Shown here: piece by piece, positions 57,001 to 64,000 of the stretch | Layout: the number at the start of each line of letters is the position of its first letter | How positions within the stretch are numbered: the stretch's first letter is position 1 | Assembly: GCF_905171765.1 (NCBI RefSeq) | Contig: NC_053392.1 | Span: 397,944,119-398,008,118 of the forward strand | DNA length: 64,000 nucleotides | Reading direction: 5' to 3' | DNA from: Bufo bufo | Taxonomy: Eukaryota > Chordata > Amphibia > Anura > Bufonidae | Translations under genes and position numbers: made by a program | Notes under the pieces: generated by a model | Told to the model about the DNA's origin: nothing | The model's database searches: none | What the model saw: the letters and a program-made list of their open reading frames with translations, nothing else

Positions 57001-59650
57001 TCCCTTCACCACTTTTCCTTGTACAGCCAGGCACCTGAGGGGTCACAGTGCTGATGAACTGTTGTATTCACCTGGGTGGAACTGTGCTGCCATTCTTCTG
57101 CACAGTACTCCAAAGGAAACATAAATATGGAACTGCTTGCCGGATCACTCTGCCGCAAGTCTGAAAGTAGCCTTATCATGGCCCAGTAAAGCCCACTGTA
57201 TGTTGAAAATATTGTATCCTGAGGCCACTGTATCTTAAGGGCCCGCTGTTTGCAGTCTATGATACAAGTGATCAGAAGATCACAAGTTCAAGTCCCCTAA
57301 GGGGCCTAAAAATTACAGTAAAAATAAACAATTCTAAATCAATGCGCTTTCCAAATTACAGATGTAAAAATAAACAAAAAAATTAATATTTTAGATAATC
57401 GCCAAGTCTGAAAATGTCCAAACTATTAAAATGTAAAAACATGTTTTCCCGTGCAGTGGATGCTGTAATGGAAAAAATATATAAAAAATTGAAAAATGCA
57501 CGATTCACCAAATTTTGGTCACCGAAAAAATAAATTAAAACGTGCTCAAAAAGTTGTATGTACCCTAAAATTGTACCAATAGCCTTGAGCACTGTCAGAA
57601 TCTCAAAAAGAGAAGAGATGGGGTGCTTAGGGAATAAAATCCATTCATGAAATAACTCCAGAACATTTATTATTTTCCAATAGAGTATCTTTACCATTTC
57701 CAAAAGAACAGCTCTGGTCTTCGCTTCTTTCTCAGCAAATTGTTCTTCAATTTCCTCATGTGATTTTCCTTTGTTGTCATCGATTTCTTCATCAGCACCT
57801 ATACGACCACTCTGAGATTATAATAAGGTAATGGTTACAATATAAAAGAGGTAAACTACCAAGCATACAAGGGTGAACCACCCACATGTGCATAACTGCC
57901 CGGCAGCAATACTTACATCCAACTGCTCTTTTGTAGGTTCTGGGGAACGATCAGGAATGGGAAGGCCTGGGGGGTCATCATAAGGGTCATCCAGAATCAC
58001 AGTATGGTTTATCCTATCAAAACACAATTAAAAGTCCTCTAATCGTGACATCAGAACTTGTCGTATAATTTAAAGATTTACTAATTGGCAGGGCGAAATA
58101 ATTAGCGCTTTGCAATTACCTTTCATATGTCTGCAAAATAAAGTGGCTAAAAGATCATGTCCACTGAGAACATTTGTTTGCAAAAAACAAAAGAAGTGTT
58201 TTAAGGGGGTCAATGAGTTTTTAATAAACTTCTGATAGGTCATAGAGATATATCAAACGTTTTGATTGGTGGAGGTCTGAGTGCTGAGACCCCCAGCGAC
58301 GAGAGAGAAGCGCTCAAAAAGAACGCTTTCCCTCCTCGCTTTTCTAATGAGCCCGTCTCCTGCAGTGAAGAGATACAGCATGCTGTGCAAGTTCATCTCG
58401 CTCCTTGTTCTATGACATCGGTAAGGGTCTCAGCACTCAGACCCCACTGATCAAAACTTTTAATCTGTCTCTATGAGATATCAAAAGTTTTTGGAAAACT
58501 CAGACAATATTTTTATTGGTGAAAAATGTCTTTTTACCATTTGTAACTAGTGTGGCACCTCTATGTGCATCACATGACCAGGGCAGATTTCTATCCTCTG
58601 ATAAGAATTAAGAGGTTTCTGCACTTTTTTCTACTTGTTATTTTTATGCTCTTGCCTTGCGTAACCCACTATAAAACCTGAAAAAAAAAAAATAAGAATG
58701 CAAAAAAGTGATGGTTCCCCCTGAATGACAGCAAACAGGCACTAAAATGATGAGGGATTGATACAGTGTAAAATGTGTACATTATGTATAGTATAGGTTT
58801 TCATTACAAGGTGAATACACTTTTTGTTGAATACCTCATTTTAATGACCACCATAAAAAGCATATCAGTAGTCATAAAGGGTGCGTGTGTATATCTCTCT
58901 CTACATCCTTGTGTAATGTAACGTCATTCCACACACTTACAGTTATCCATCTCTTGATTATTTTTCAAGGGTTGACCAAACACTCATATGATTATAGAAA
59001 ATGTCCATTTTAGTTTAAAGGGGTTTCCACTCCTTTACTATTGATGGTCTACATGGCCACAACACCCTGCATCTCTGCAAGTCTGAGCAGGATCTACACA
59101 GCTCTGTATTTTGTAGTGGATGAGGCTGGTTACTGCAGCGCTGCACCAGAGTCGATGGGAACAGAGCTGCATTTTTAACCTCTGTCGAATGAGCAATAGA
59201 GGAAGTACCGGGCTCTCCATAGAGTAAAACAGCGCTGAAGCCCGCCCATCAGAGCCGGCGATCACACCGGGATCACTACTAGGCGGAAGCCTCCAACTAG
59301 CAGTGCGCTATTGTAAACCCAAAAAGTCCTTGCCCTGCGCGATACAGCGCAGGGTAAGGGAGAGCATCGGAGCATAAAATGCTCAAGTGCTCATGTCAGG
59401 GGGGCTGAGGGGTGAAGATAGGGGTATGTCCAGGTTCAGCTCTGAACCTGGACAACCCCTTTAAAGTGGCATGGAATATACTGAAAAATGTAATTTGCTC
59501 CACCTACCGGATGTCTTGGAAAGGAACAAAGTCTTTATCCACAAATGTCTCATTAATCCTTTTTAACACATCAGTTCCTTCTGTTACTTCCCCAAACACT
59601 GTATGAACCCCATCAAGATAATCCAGATTCACTCCTGTAGTAATAAGGAA
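32835..59650 (-). CDS. PPIL4: PPIL4, 3' nine exons (peptidyl-prolyl isomerase-like 4)
   Basis: A nuclear cyclophilin with an RRM, linked to spliceosomal RNA processing in vertebrates (family knowledge). The nine exons joined on minus are 59508-59650, 57917-58013, 57695-57811, 56582-56706, 55733-55799, 55542-55653, 46975-47071, 45302-45443 and 32835-33056. They give 1122 nt, 373 residues plus stop, with every junction in phase and bounded by GT and AG. Order: the end of the cyclophilin domain, an acidic/coiled linker, the RRM, a lysine-rich stretch and an RS-type tail. The first ~107 residues lie beyond the window. A small exon between the last two cannot be excluded, because other vertebrates have extra residues there. 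Large introns come from inserted elements. No lesion was seen, so the gene is probably functional. Confidence 0.96.
33057..34073. other. PPIL4 last intron, 3' part
   Basis: Intron sequence without a recognised gene or complete repeat. A polypyrimidine stretch precedes the terminal exon on the minus strand only weakly. Confidence 0.5.
34078..34763. repeat. TTAA-flanked palindromic element with nested MITE
   Basis: Outer ends CCCCTTAGTGACCACTAATA and TGGTCACTAAAGGGG, with TTAA at 34074-34077 and 34764-34767. Inside, a second element (about 34150-34647) starts AGGCTACTTTCACACTAGCG and ends GTGTGAAAGTACCC and is also bordered by TTAA. TTAA targets plus CCC ends recall piggyBac-type MITEs (inference). 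No coding capacity. Confidence 0.75.
34768..35284. other. PPIL4 intron segment, nothing recognised
   Basis: No open frame, terminal repeat or RNA gene was identified between the two TTAA-flanked elements. Confidence 0.4.
35289..37369. repeat. TTAA-flanked repeat unit A, left copy
   Basis: Begins CCCCTTAAGGACGCAGGGCG after TTAA at 35285-35288 and ends TATTTTCCA before the next TTAA. It contains an 18-base G run (35427-35444), a series of hairpins (35630-36020), and three imperfect tandem copies of a ~355-bp unit marked by GGTATTGCCGCGTCCGTA near 36157, 36511 and 36864. The inverted partner is at 38749-41003. Confidence 0.8.
38749..41003. repeat. Repeat unit A, inverted copy
   Basis: Reverse complement of 35289-37369 with modest divergence. 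It begins TGGAAAATAGAGAC and ends GTCCTTAAGGGG, with TTAA at 41004-41007. The GTCCGTA-type tandem units are seen again near 39250, 39605 and 39965. Strong hairpins at 40160-40540 include ACAGATCTGTGC..GCACAGATCTGT and GGACGCCTGAGCAGGCGTCC. Confidence 0.8.
41556..44974. repeat. TTAA-flanked element C nested in B
   Basis: Begins CCTCCTCAGGACCGCCGTAC after TTAA at 41552-41555 and ends TATGGGGGCTGAAGTGG before TTAA at about 44975. The B sequence reads on across it (GGCC..GTCC before, GGTGAAATAGGGCC after). It holds four strong hairpins (41640-41880), the GATCACCCCC array (41940-42530) and long alternating inverted repeats at 42600-44460 marked by AAGACACCCCAAGGTATTC and CCCAGCATGGGTATATGT. The two ends are not good complements, so one end may be replaced or eroded. 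Confidence 0.65.
41940..42530. repeat. GATCACCCCC minisatellite with three embedded MITE copies
   Basis: Repeats of CTGTCATTGATCACCCCC and its complement surround three short palindromic inserts at about 42010-42105, 42175-42268 and 42328-42425. Each insert starts near AAGGCTCCATTCAGACGTCC (or a close variant) and ends GTCTGAATGGAGCCTTA. The three inserts differ by small changes, so insert and flank were probably amplified together. Confidence 0.78.
45006..45301. other. PPIL4 intron next to exon 45302-45443
   Basis: Contains a TTTAAAGGAGCACTGTAAG motif like one end of a T2-type MITE without a visible partner. Otherwise unremarkable. Confidence 0.4.
45302..45443 (-). CDS. PPIL4: PPIL4 exon (lysine-rich linker)
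   Basis: 142 bp. The first base completes an Asp codon from the previous exon. It encodes [15 protein letters not shown], then [18 protein letters not shown], ending MKKSK before GTACCA. The acceptor is CTATCTCAG. Charged, low-complexity sequence, probably disordered. Confidence 0.9.
45525..46473. repeat. hAT-like MITE (TAGGGATCGACCG ends)
   Basis: TAGGGATCGACCGATTATCG at the left answers CGGTCGATCCCTA at the right. Flanking 8-mers ATTTACAC (45517-45524) and ATTTACTC (46474-46481) differ at one base, fitting an 8-bp hAT duplication. Several TATCGG words recur near both ends, and a palindrome in the middle pairs CGCACCCGACCTCTATGA with its complement near 45915. No coding capacity. Confidence 0.72.
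46474..46974. other. PPIL4 intron segment
   Basis: No gene recognised. Contains a degraded GATTATCGGGAATGAAC-type repeat end near 46727. Confidence 0.4.
46975..47071 (-). CDS. PPIL4: PPIL4 exon (after the RRM)
   Basis: 97 bp, beginning with two bases that finish a Gly codon and ending with GA of an Asp codon at donor GTATCT. It encodes [18 protein letters not shown], then LKEKAKPQQ, the basic stretch that follows the RRM. Reading through the donor would hit a stop after QMW-type codons, so splicing here is needed. Confidence 0.92.
47072..48110. other. PPIL4 8.5-kb intron, 3' part
   Basis: Contains an old fragment related to the unit-A tandem repeats (47270-47470: GTATTGGTACCATCATGGGG, TATGGCGTTCACC) and a G run after an A run at 47370-47396. 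No gene. Confidence 0.5.
48111..48262. repeat. Palindromic MITE (GGCATGCTCAACC ends)
   Basis: Two arms answer each other: ACGGCCCTCCAGCTGTTACA and TACAACAGCTGGAGGGCCG, with GTAGTTTT/AAAACTAC internal pairs. A compact hairpin element, about 150 bp. Confidence 0.72.
48828..48999. repeat. Palindromic MITE (CTTATTCACACATCC ends)
   Basis: GCCTTATTCACACATCCGTG answers CGTGTGAATAGG. The inner arms pair CAGTGATTGTGAGCCAAA with GGTTCACAATCACTG. No coding capacity. Confidence 0.6.
49000..49664. other. PPIL4 intron with MITE fragments
   Basis: GACTTGAATGGGTCCGCAAT (49231) and GTGAATGGGTCTGCGATC (49368) resemble body sequence of the MITE at 32.2 kb, so a diverged relative probably spans about 49225-49480. 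No gene seen. Confidence 0.4.
49830..49960. repeat. DIRS copy 1 inverted terminal repeat, low-coordinate end
   Basis: Contains CTTCCTTGGGGGACACC, GGAGGCGTGACACTAGG and CCAGCAGCTATACCCTC, whose complements occur near 55050-55155. Confidence 0.85.
50072..50168. repeat. DIRS copy 1 internal complementary region
   Basis: GCGAGAAAGATTTTACTGGC and AGTTATACAAAAAT complement the low-coordinate terminus, and CCATTTCCTTGGGGGACACA matches the complement of the high-coordinate terminus. It joins the two ends end to end, as required for the circular intermediate. Confidence 0.85.
50200..51250 (-). pseudogene. DIRS copy 1 tyrosine recombinase, damaged
   Basis: This recombinase would integrate the circular DNA copy. 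The N-terminal core shows [19 protein letters not shown], then [14 protein letters not shown] and [13 protein letters not shown]. The C-terminal part shows [44 protein letters not shown] (His-x-x-Arg near 50410) and [12 protein letters not shown] with the putative Tyr. The frame shifts several times. Near 50700-50780 the stretch that normally carries the first catalytic Arg (a V/RVSEL block) seems to be missing. Confidence 0.82.
51270..52872 (-). pseudogene. DIRS copy 1 reverse transcriptase and RNase H, damaged
   Basis: The RT shows [19 protein letters not shown] (near 52460), YQFVALPF and the catalytic YLDDVLIK (near 52350), followed by [14 protein letters not shown]. The RNase H shows [34 protein letters not shown] (near 51710) and [14 protein letters not shown]. 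The order RT then RNase H and the LPF and SDNATAVAY blocks are typical of DIRS1-like elements. Frameshifts lie near 52380 and 51900. Confidence 0.87.
52900..53991 (-). pseudogene. DIRS copy 1 gag-like protein, damaged
   Basis: The start near 53991 ([14 protein letters not shown]) leads into a Ser/Pro-rich region, then [20 protein letters not shown], then (after a frameshift near 53480) [48 protein letters not shown] and [14 protein letters not shown]. This succession is characteristic of the gag of vertebrate DIRS elements. It would form the particle that protects the RNA (family knowledge). Confidence 0.72.
53992..55027. other. DIRS copy 1 5' leader region
   Basis: GC-rich sequence between the gag-like frame and the terminal repeat. 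Open frames on both strands (for example 54380-54871 minus) show no recognised domain. Confidence 0.5.
55028..55165. repeat. DIRS copy 1 inverted terminal repeat, high-coordinate end
   Basis: CTCAGGCTGAGGGTATAGCT and CCTAGGGAGCTGAGCTATAC complement 49830-49960. It ends in GTCCCCCAAGGAAATGG. Confidence 0.85.
55542..55653 (-). CDS. PPIL4: PPIL4 exon (RRM, third part)
   Basis: 112 bp: [37 protein letters not shown] and the first base of Gly. The acceptor is TTTTTCAG and the donor AAAAG|GTACTG. It completes the RRM fold. Confidence 0.95.
55733..55799 (-). CDS. PPIL4: PPIL4 exon (RRM, RNP1)
   Basis: 67 bp. One base completes a Ser codon, then [22 protein letters not shown]. The CYAFIEFE segment is the RNP1 strand that contacts RNA. 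Donor GTAATA, acceptor TTAACTAG. Confidence 0.95.
55857..56029. repeat. Short MITE (GACCACTTTCACACAGC ends)
   Basis: GACCACTTTCACACAGCAGT answers GCAGTGTGAAAGCAAC. It lies in the intron between two RRM exons. No coding capacity. Confidence 0.6.
56027..56520. repeat. TTAA + AGGGG MITE-like sequence with 150-bp hairpin
   Basis: TTAAAGGGGTTCTGTCACC starts a T2-type end. At 56336-56486 a hairpin pairs GGGCTGCGCCAGTGCGATTT with its complement, around ACTGGGCGAGCGCCGAGCCC. The right end of the element is not visible. Confidence 0.55.
56582..56706 (-). CDS. PPIL4: PPIL4 exon (RRM, RNP2)
   Basis: 125 bp: [41 protein letters not shown] and two bases of the next Ser. VLFVCKL is the RNP2 strand. Acceptor TTTTTTAAG, donor AAAAG|GTATTC. 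Confidence 0.95.
56707..57694. other. PPIL4 intron
   Basis: No gene. At 57310-57600 an old fragment related to the unit-A repeats is visible (AAGTTGTATGTACCCTAAAA, TTGTACCAAT). Confidence 0.45.
57695..57811 (-). CDS. PPIL4: PPIL4 exon (acidic linker)
   Basis: 117 bp, 39 codons, starting [17 protein letters not shown] and ending KTRAVLLEM before GTAAAG. Glu/Lys-rich, probably helical, linking the cyclophilin domain to the RRM. Confidence 0.95.
57917..58013 (-). CDS. PPIL4: PPIL4 exon (end of cyclophilin domain)
   Basis: 97 bp: completes Arg, then [20 protein letters not shown] and [12 protein letters not shown] before [16 protein letters not shown] is the closing strand of the isomerase fold. 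Acceptor TTTGATAG. Confidence 0.95.
58014..59507. repeat. PPIL4 intron with two MITEs
   Basis: At about 58205-58505 a palindromic MITE pairs GATATATCAAACGTTTTGAT with ATGAGATATCAAAAGTTT. At 59019-59460 a second element begins AGGGGTTTCCACTCC and ends GGACAACCCCT, flanked by TTAA at 59015-59018 and 59461-59464, as in T2/Kolobok-type MITEs. No extra exon recognised. Confidence 0.65.
59508..59650 (-). CDS. PPIL4: PPIL4 exon (cyclophilin domain)
   Basis: 143 bp, the most 5' exon in the window. It encodes [33 protein letters not shown] and [10 protein letters not shown] plus two bases of Arg. [11 protein letters not shown] is a core cyclophilin strand. Acceptor TTGCTTACAG, donor CG|GTAGGT. Confidence 0.96.
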
Positions 59651-59977
59651 CTGTAAGCAAAGACAGTATAGCTGGTTTGTTAGTTACGTTTACGAATCTC
59701 AAACTCACAATCTAAACTTACTACAGATCTGTCCTTTCCCATATTTCCGCTTTGAAAAGTGAGTTGCATGAGCTGACCAGCTTTGGAAAAAAAACCCCAA
59801 AAAAAACACTTTGTGAATCTGACAGCACCCAACAGAGATTGTGAAAACCTATATGAATTTTTTTTATTGATTTTTTTTAAACCTTGTGGCGCCCATACCT
59901 GCAGCCAAGAGGAGACTTAAGGAAGGACGTGTGTATATCAGGAGAGCACATATACAAACCACGACCAATCTCACAGA
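59651..59977. other. PPIL4 intron, nothing recognised
   Basis: Upstream exons are not seen from here to 64000, so they lie outside the window. A GTAAGT-preceded open stretch near 59723-59800 matches no part of the family. Confidence 0.5.
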
Positions 59978-59981
59978 TTAA

Positions 59982-60381
59982 AGAGGTTGTCTTGCTACAG
60001 ATATTGATACTCTATGCTCCAGATAGCTAATCAGATCAGTGGGGGTCCGACACCCAGAACCCCCACCGATTAGCTGTTTTGGGCTGTTGTGGTGCCTGCC
60101 TCTATACAGTGTACAGAGCTGTAGGCAGACCGCTCTGTACACTGTATATAGTGGCCATGCCAGGGGTACCGCAGCTCACCTACCATTTAAGTGAATGGGA
60201 GCTTGACTCCAGTACCCCAGCGGCAGAAACTACAGTGTCTTAAGCCTTCTTTCAGTCCATACACCATTAGCTTTCAGTGCTACAGCAGCCCAAAGCAGCT
60301 GATCAGTGGAAGTGCCGGGTGTCACCCCCCCACCGCGCTGAGATTAAAGACCCATCAATATCTGTAGCCCAGAGAACCACT
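59982..60381. repeat. TTAA-flanked palindromic MITE
   Basis: TTAA at 59978-59981, then AGAGGTTGTCTTGC; the right end GAGAACCACT is followed by TTAA at 60382-60385. Internal pairs include GGGGGTCCGACACCC and a nearby near-complement. No coding capacity. Confidence 0.68.
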
Positions 60382-60701
60382 TTAAAAAGAACTAACAAAT
60401 AACGAGATTTTGTGAAACTCACCTGTAAAATCTGTTTCTCGCTTGATTCATTGGGGGACACAGGACCATGGGTATAGCTGCTGCTGCCACTAGGAGGCGA
60501 CACTAGGCTGAAAACTGTTAGCTCCTCCTCCGCCAACTATACCCCCTCCGGCCAGGAGAGAGCTCTCAGTTTGTGCAAAAGCAGTAGGAGAAGCAGAACA
60601 AAAAACGGAATACAAACAACAACCGCACACGGTCAACGGACCAGAACGGAACGAGGCCCCAGGAACCTGGCGCCCCACCTGCCATACTTAGAACACGGGG
60701 T

Positions 60702-60810
60702 GGGTGCTGTGTTCCCTAATGACTCAAGCGAGAAACAGATTTTACAGGTGAGTTTCACAAAATCTTGTTTTCTCGTTCATATCATTGGGGGACACAGAAC
60801 CATGGGACGT
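60702..60810. repeat. DIRS copy 2 internal complementary region
   Basis: Complements the terminus at 60402-60470, with GGTGAGTTTCACAAAATCT as the shared core, followed by a second block ending GGGGGACACAGAACCATGGG that should pair with the missing far end. Confidence 0.82.
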
Positions 60811-60877
60811 CCTAAAGCAGTCCCTGGGGAGGGAAATCAAACAATGTGAAGAAAACACAAGCACATTGTGACAGGCA

Positions 60878-62650
60878 TCACACAGCGGCCTGCAAGACTA
60901 GGCGGCCCAGAGCTGCGTCTTCAGAAGCAAGAGAGTGAACCCAGTAAAACTTTGCAAAAGTGTGAAGTGACGACCAAGTCGCGGCTTTACACAACTGAGC
61001 CGCCGACGCTTGGTGGAAGTGAGCCCAGGAGGACCTAAGCGCCCTGGTAGAGTCGGCCGTAATCTCCGGGAAAGGATCCTGGTCCCGGACGCGGTAACAT
61101 TCCAAAATAGTGGAACGGACACACCACACGTTCGTCACCTTCGAGGCTGCCAACCCCTTCAGAGAACCCTCCGGAATGACGAACAAAGTGTCCGTACACC
61201 GAAAGGTGGCCACAGCCGACAGGTAAATCCGCAGAGCCCGCACCACATCCAAACGGTGCAACAACACCTCCCTCGGGTGGGAGGGCCGAGGACAAAAGGA
61301 AGGCAATACAATGTTATCATTGATGTGGAAAGCTGAAATGACCTTGGGCAAAAAGGCAGGAACCGGGCGAAGCACCACCTTATCCTGATGAAAAAAATCA
61401 AGAAAGGTTCCCGGCTCGACGAGCCACCAGCTCGGACACATGCCTAAGGCCCCTTTCACATGGGCGAGTATTCCGCGCGGATGCGTGAGTTGAACACATT
61501 GCACCCGCACTGAATACCGACCCATTCATTTCTATGGGGCTGTTCACAAGAGCAGTGATTTTCACGCATCACTTGTGCGTTGCGTGAAAATCGCAGCATG
61601 CTCTATATTCAGCGTTTTTCACGCAACGCATGCCCCATAGAAGTGAATGGGGTTGCGTGAAAATCGCAAGCAAGTGCGGATGCGGTGCGATTTTCACGCA
61701 CGGTTGCTAGGAGACGATCGGGATGGAGACCCGATCATTAATTATTTTCCCTTATAACATGATTAGAAGGGAAAATAATAGCATTCTGAATACAGAATGC
61801 ATAGTAAAATAGCGCTGGAGGGGTTAAAATAAATAAATAATTTAACTCACCTTAATCCACTAGCTGGCGCTGCCGGCATCTCGTCTGTCTCCTTCTTTGC
61901 TGAAAAGGACCTGTGGTGAGCATTCATTCCAGGACCTGTGGTGACGTCATTCCGGTCATCACATGATCCATCACATGATCTTTTACCATGGTGATGGGTC
62001 ATGTGATGGATCATGTGATGACCAGAGTGACGTCACCACAGGTCCTGGAATGAATGCTCACTACAGGTCCTGTTCAGCAAAGAAGGAGACAGACGAGATG
62101 CCGGCAGCGCCAGCAAGTGGATTAAGGAGAGTTAAAAAAATTTTTATTTTTTTTTAACCCCTCCAGCGCTATTTTACTATGCATTCTGTATTCAGAATGC
62201 TATTATTTTCCCTTATAACCATGTTATAAGGGAAAATAATAGCAATCTACAGAACACCGATCCCAAGCCTGAACTTCTGTGAAGAAGTTCGGGTTTGGGT
62301 ACCAAACATGCGCGATTTTTCTCACGCAAGTGCAAAACGCATTACAGTGTTCCCGTAACGCACCCGCACATTTTCCCGCAACGCCCGTCTGAAAGAGGCC
62401 TAATAGACGTGATGGCCACCAAGAAGGCTACCTTCCATGACAACAAGCGAAGGGAAACCACTCTCAGGGGTTCGAAGGGTGAATTCTGAAGAACTCCCAA
62501 GACCAGGTTGAGATCCCACGGATGCAAGGGGAGCGGTAAGGAGGAACAGAGTGCGCAATGCCTTGAAGAAAAGCCTTGACCGGACCCATTCCCGCCAGTG
62601 AACTCTGGTGGAAGACAGGCCCTCGAGACAGAAGGTCGGGTCTGAGCGGT
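60878..62650 (-). pseudogene. DIRS copy 2 tyrosine recombinase, split by MITE
   Basis: Before the MITE (on the sense strand) is HPWDLNLVLGVLQNSPFEP, then SWKVAFLVAITS. After it, the frame HINDNIVLPSFCPRPSHP, LHRLDVVRALRIYL, TADSTRALRSSWAHFHQ, SLHTFAKFYWVHS runs to the TGA at 60878-60880. The putative His-x-x-Arg pair reads Asp-x-x-Arg here (near 61050), a change at a catalytic position. The insertion falls next to the block that carries the first catalytic Arg. Confidence 0.82.
61448..62400. repeat. 0.95-kb palindromic MITE with TAA duplication, copy 2
   Basis: Begins GGCCCCTTTCACATGGGCGA and ends CGTCTGAAAGAGGCC, with TAA at 61445-61447 and 62401-62403. It is the inverse of the copy at 27862-28795 and shares its GGAAAATAATAGCATTCTGA arms and central TGACGTCA motifs (61941 and 62029). 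It inserted into the recombinase of DIRS copy 2 and is therefore younger than that element. Confidence 0.85.
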
Positions 62651-62686
62651 AGCGGGTATGGAACGTCCCCTAGAAGGAGGACTAGA

Positions 62687-64000
62687 TCAGAGTACCACGC
62701 TCTGCGCGGTCAATCCAGAGCTATCAAGAGGGCCGAAATGCCCTCCCACTTGATCCTGCGGAGGATCCGGGGCAGGAGGGACAACGGCGGAAAGGGATAG
62801 AAGAATGTGAAGCCGTCCCATTGCGCCACCAGATAGTCTACCCCGCACGCTGCGGGATCCCTTGCACGGGCAAAGAAGACCGGAAGCTTGCGATTGAGGT
62901 TGGAGGCCATCAGATCCACGTCCCGATGCCCCTACCGGCGACAGAGGTCGAACACCTCCGGATGGAGAGAACACTCCCCTGGACCCATCGTCATCCGGCT
63001 GAGGAAGTCTGCTGTCCAGTTGGCAACTCCCGGAATGTGAGCCACTGAGAGCGCCGGAACGTGGGCTTCCGCCCACCTGAGGATCTTTGCAGCTTCCGAC
63101 ATGACGACCGAGCTCCTCCCCTGATGGTTGATATATGCCACAGCTGTGGCATTGTCCGACTGCACCCGGACCGGAAATCCGAGCAAAATGGGAGTCCAAT
63201 GGCGGAGGGAGAGGTAGATCGCCCGAAGCTCTAGGACATTGATAGACAGTCTGGACTCCGACGGAGACCAGACTCCCTGCATTGTCCGAGTGTCCAGGAC
63301 CCCTCCCCAACCTTGTAGACTGGAGTCGGTCGTAATGACCGTCCACCTGACCGGGAGAAAGGATCTCCCCGTCTCCAGGTGCGATGGAGAGAGCCACCAA
63401 CGGATGGCCGACCCAACCTGTGGAGAGAGGCAAAACCTTCGGTCCAACGACTCCCGGGACTTGTCCCAGGAGGACAGGATGGCTCACTGAAAGGGCCTGG
63501 TGTGGATCTGGGCGAATGGCACCACCTTGAAGGAGGCCACCATCAAACCCAACACCTTCATGCAAGCTCGAATCGAGACCGAGCGATGCTGAAGCAAGCG
63601 GAGAACCGAGCTGCGAATATCCCTTATCTTGTCCGGAGGAAGGCGTACCAGGGCCACTTCGGAGTCCAGAGTCATCCTGAGGAATCGAATACAGGTGGTC
63701 GGAATCAGGGAAAACTTCTTCCTGTTGACTATCCATCTGAAACGGGCGAGAGAATCCAACGCGATACAAAGACTCTCCTCCCACTGCCGGGCAGACGGCG
63801 CCTTGATCAGGATGTCGTCCAGGTATGGGAGTAAGGCAATGCCCCTGGAGCGCAGAAGGCCCATGAGCGGGGCGAGCACCTTGGCAAACACCCGCGGAGC
63901 TGTCGCCAAACCAAATGGGAGGGTGACGAACTGGAAATGACTCGAGTTGATCGTGAAACGTAGATACCGTGATGGGAACGTGTAGGTAAGCGTCCTGTAT
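62687..64000 (-). pseudogene. DIRS copy 2 RT and RNase H, partial
   Basis: The RT shows TAPRVFAKVLAPLMGLL and an intact YLDDILIK (near 63815), then LARFRWIVNRKKFS and LGLMVASFKVVPFAQIH. The RNase H shows [34 protein letters not shown] (near 63150), HIPGVANWTADFLSR and LMASNLNRKLPVFFARA. Frames change near 63490 and 62940, so it is probably dead. The RT start is outside the window. Confidence 0.85.

Larger units (their letters stand above)
60400..64000 (-). mobile_element. DIRS1-like retrotransposon, copy 2 (continues beyond window)
   Basis: The low-coordinate terminus at about 60400 carries GTTTCTCGCTTGATTCATTG and GGGTATAGCTGCTGCTGCC. An internal complementary region at about 60702-60810 (AGCGAGAAACAGATTTTACA, then CATTGGGGGACACAG) complements the terminus. 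Recombinase, RNase H and RT follow on minus. It is a different subfamily from copy 1 (similar but diverged ends and proteins). A MITE (61448-62400) interrupts the recombinase. The gag and far terminus lie beyond 64 kb. Confidence 0.9.

Noticed and set aside
59723..59800. Possible extra PPIL4 exon (frame with NMGKDRS before GTAAGT on minus)
   Set aside because: Phase and protein order do not fit: the exon before 59650 should encode the MVNNG..SQ part of the cyclophilin domain, and this does not.

Overview
The window looks like a piece of a large, repeat-rich vertebrate genome, most likely a frog or toad (inference). The evidence is one intron-containing gene with clear vertebrate orthology (PPIL4) and a repeat mix typical of anurans: L1, DIRS1-type and Penelope-type retroelements, Tc1, PIF/Harbinger, and many palindromic miniature elements flanked by TA, TAA, TTA or TTAA. 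Nothing here is bacterial or organised as operons.

Right half (32.8-59.7 kb, minus strand): nine exons encode the last ~373 residues of PPIL4: the end of the cyclophilin domain, an acidic linker, the RRM and a lysine/RS-rich tail. All splice sites and codon phases agree, so the gene looks intact here; the first ~107 codons lie beyond 64 kb. Its introns are inflated by mobile DNA. The 12.2-kb last intron holds a 9.7-kb pile of TTAA-flanked palindromes (35.3-45.0 kb), and the 8.5-kb intron 47.1-55.5 kb holds a DIRS1-like element (49.8-55.2 kb). A second DIRS1-like element starts at about 60.4 kb and runs off the window; a 0.95-kb MITE has split its recombinase.

Left half (0-32.8 kb): no host gene was recognised. 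It contains a decayed Tc1 (60-1646), a tandem palindrome array (4.1-5.6 kb), and a nested block at 8.27-18.5 kb. In that block a 5'-truncated Penelope-type element was hit by a Tc1, the Tc1 was hit by a full-length L1 with both reading frames open, and the Penelope-type element was hit again by a fold-back insertion. At 20.3-30.9 kb lies a broken two-gene PIF/Harbinger transposon: a MADF/Myb-like gene (plus) faces an intron-containing nuclease gene (minus). The first gene is split by a MITE that itself carries a 5'-truncated L1.

The relative order of many insertions can be read from target-site duplications: 22 bp for the L1 at 9.1 kb, 17 bp for the L1 at 21.8 kb, 14 bp for the fold-back, TA for the Tc1s, TAA/TTA for Harbinger-like MITEs, TTAA for the palindromes, and 8 bp for a hAT-like MITE. 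I see no clearly new biological system. The strongest leads are the intact L1, the alternating palindrome array, the interleaved TTAA cluster and the nested block.
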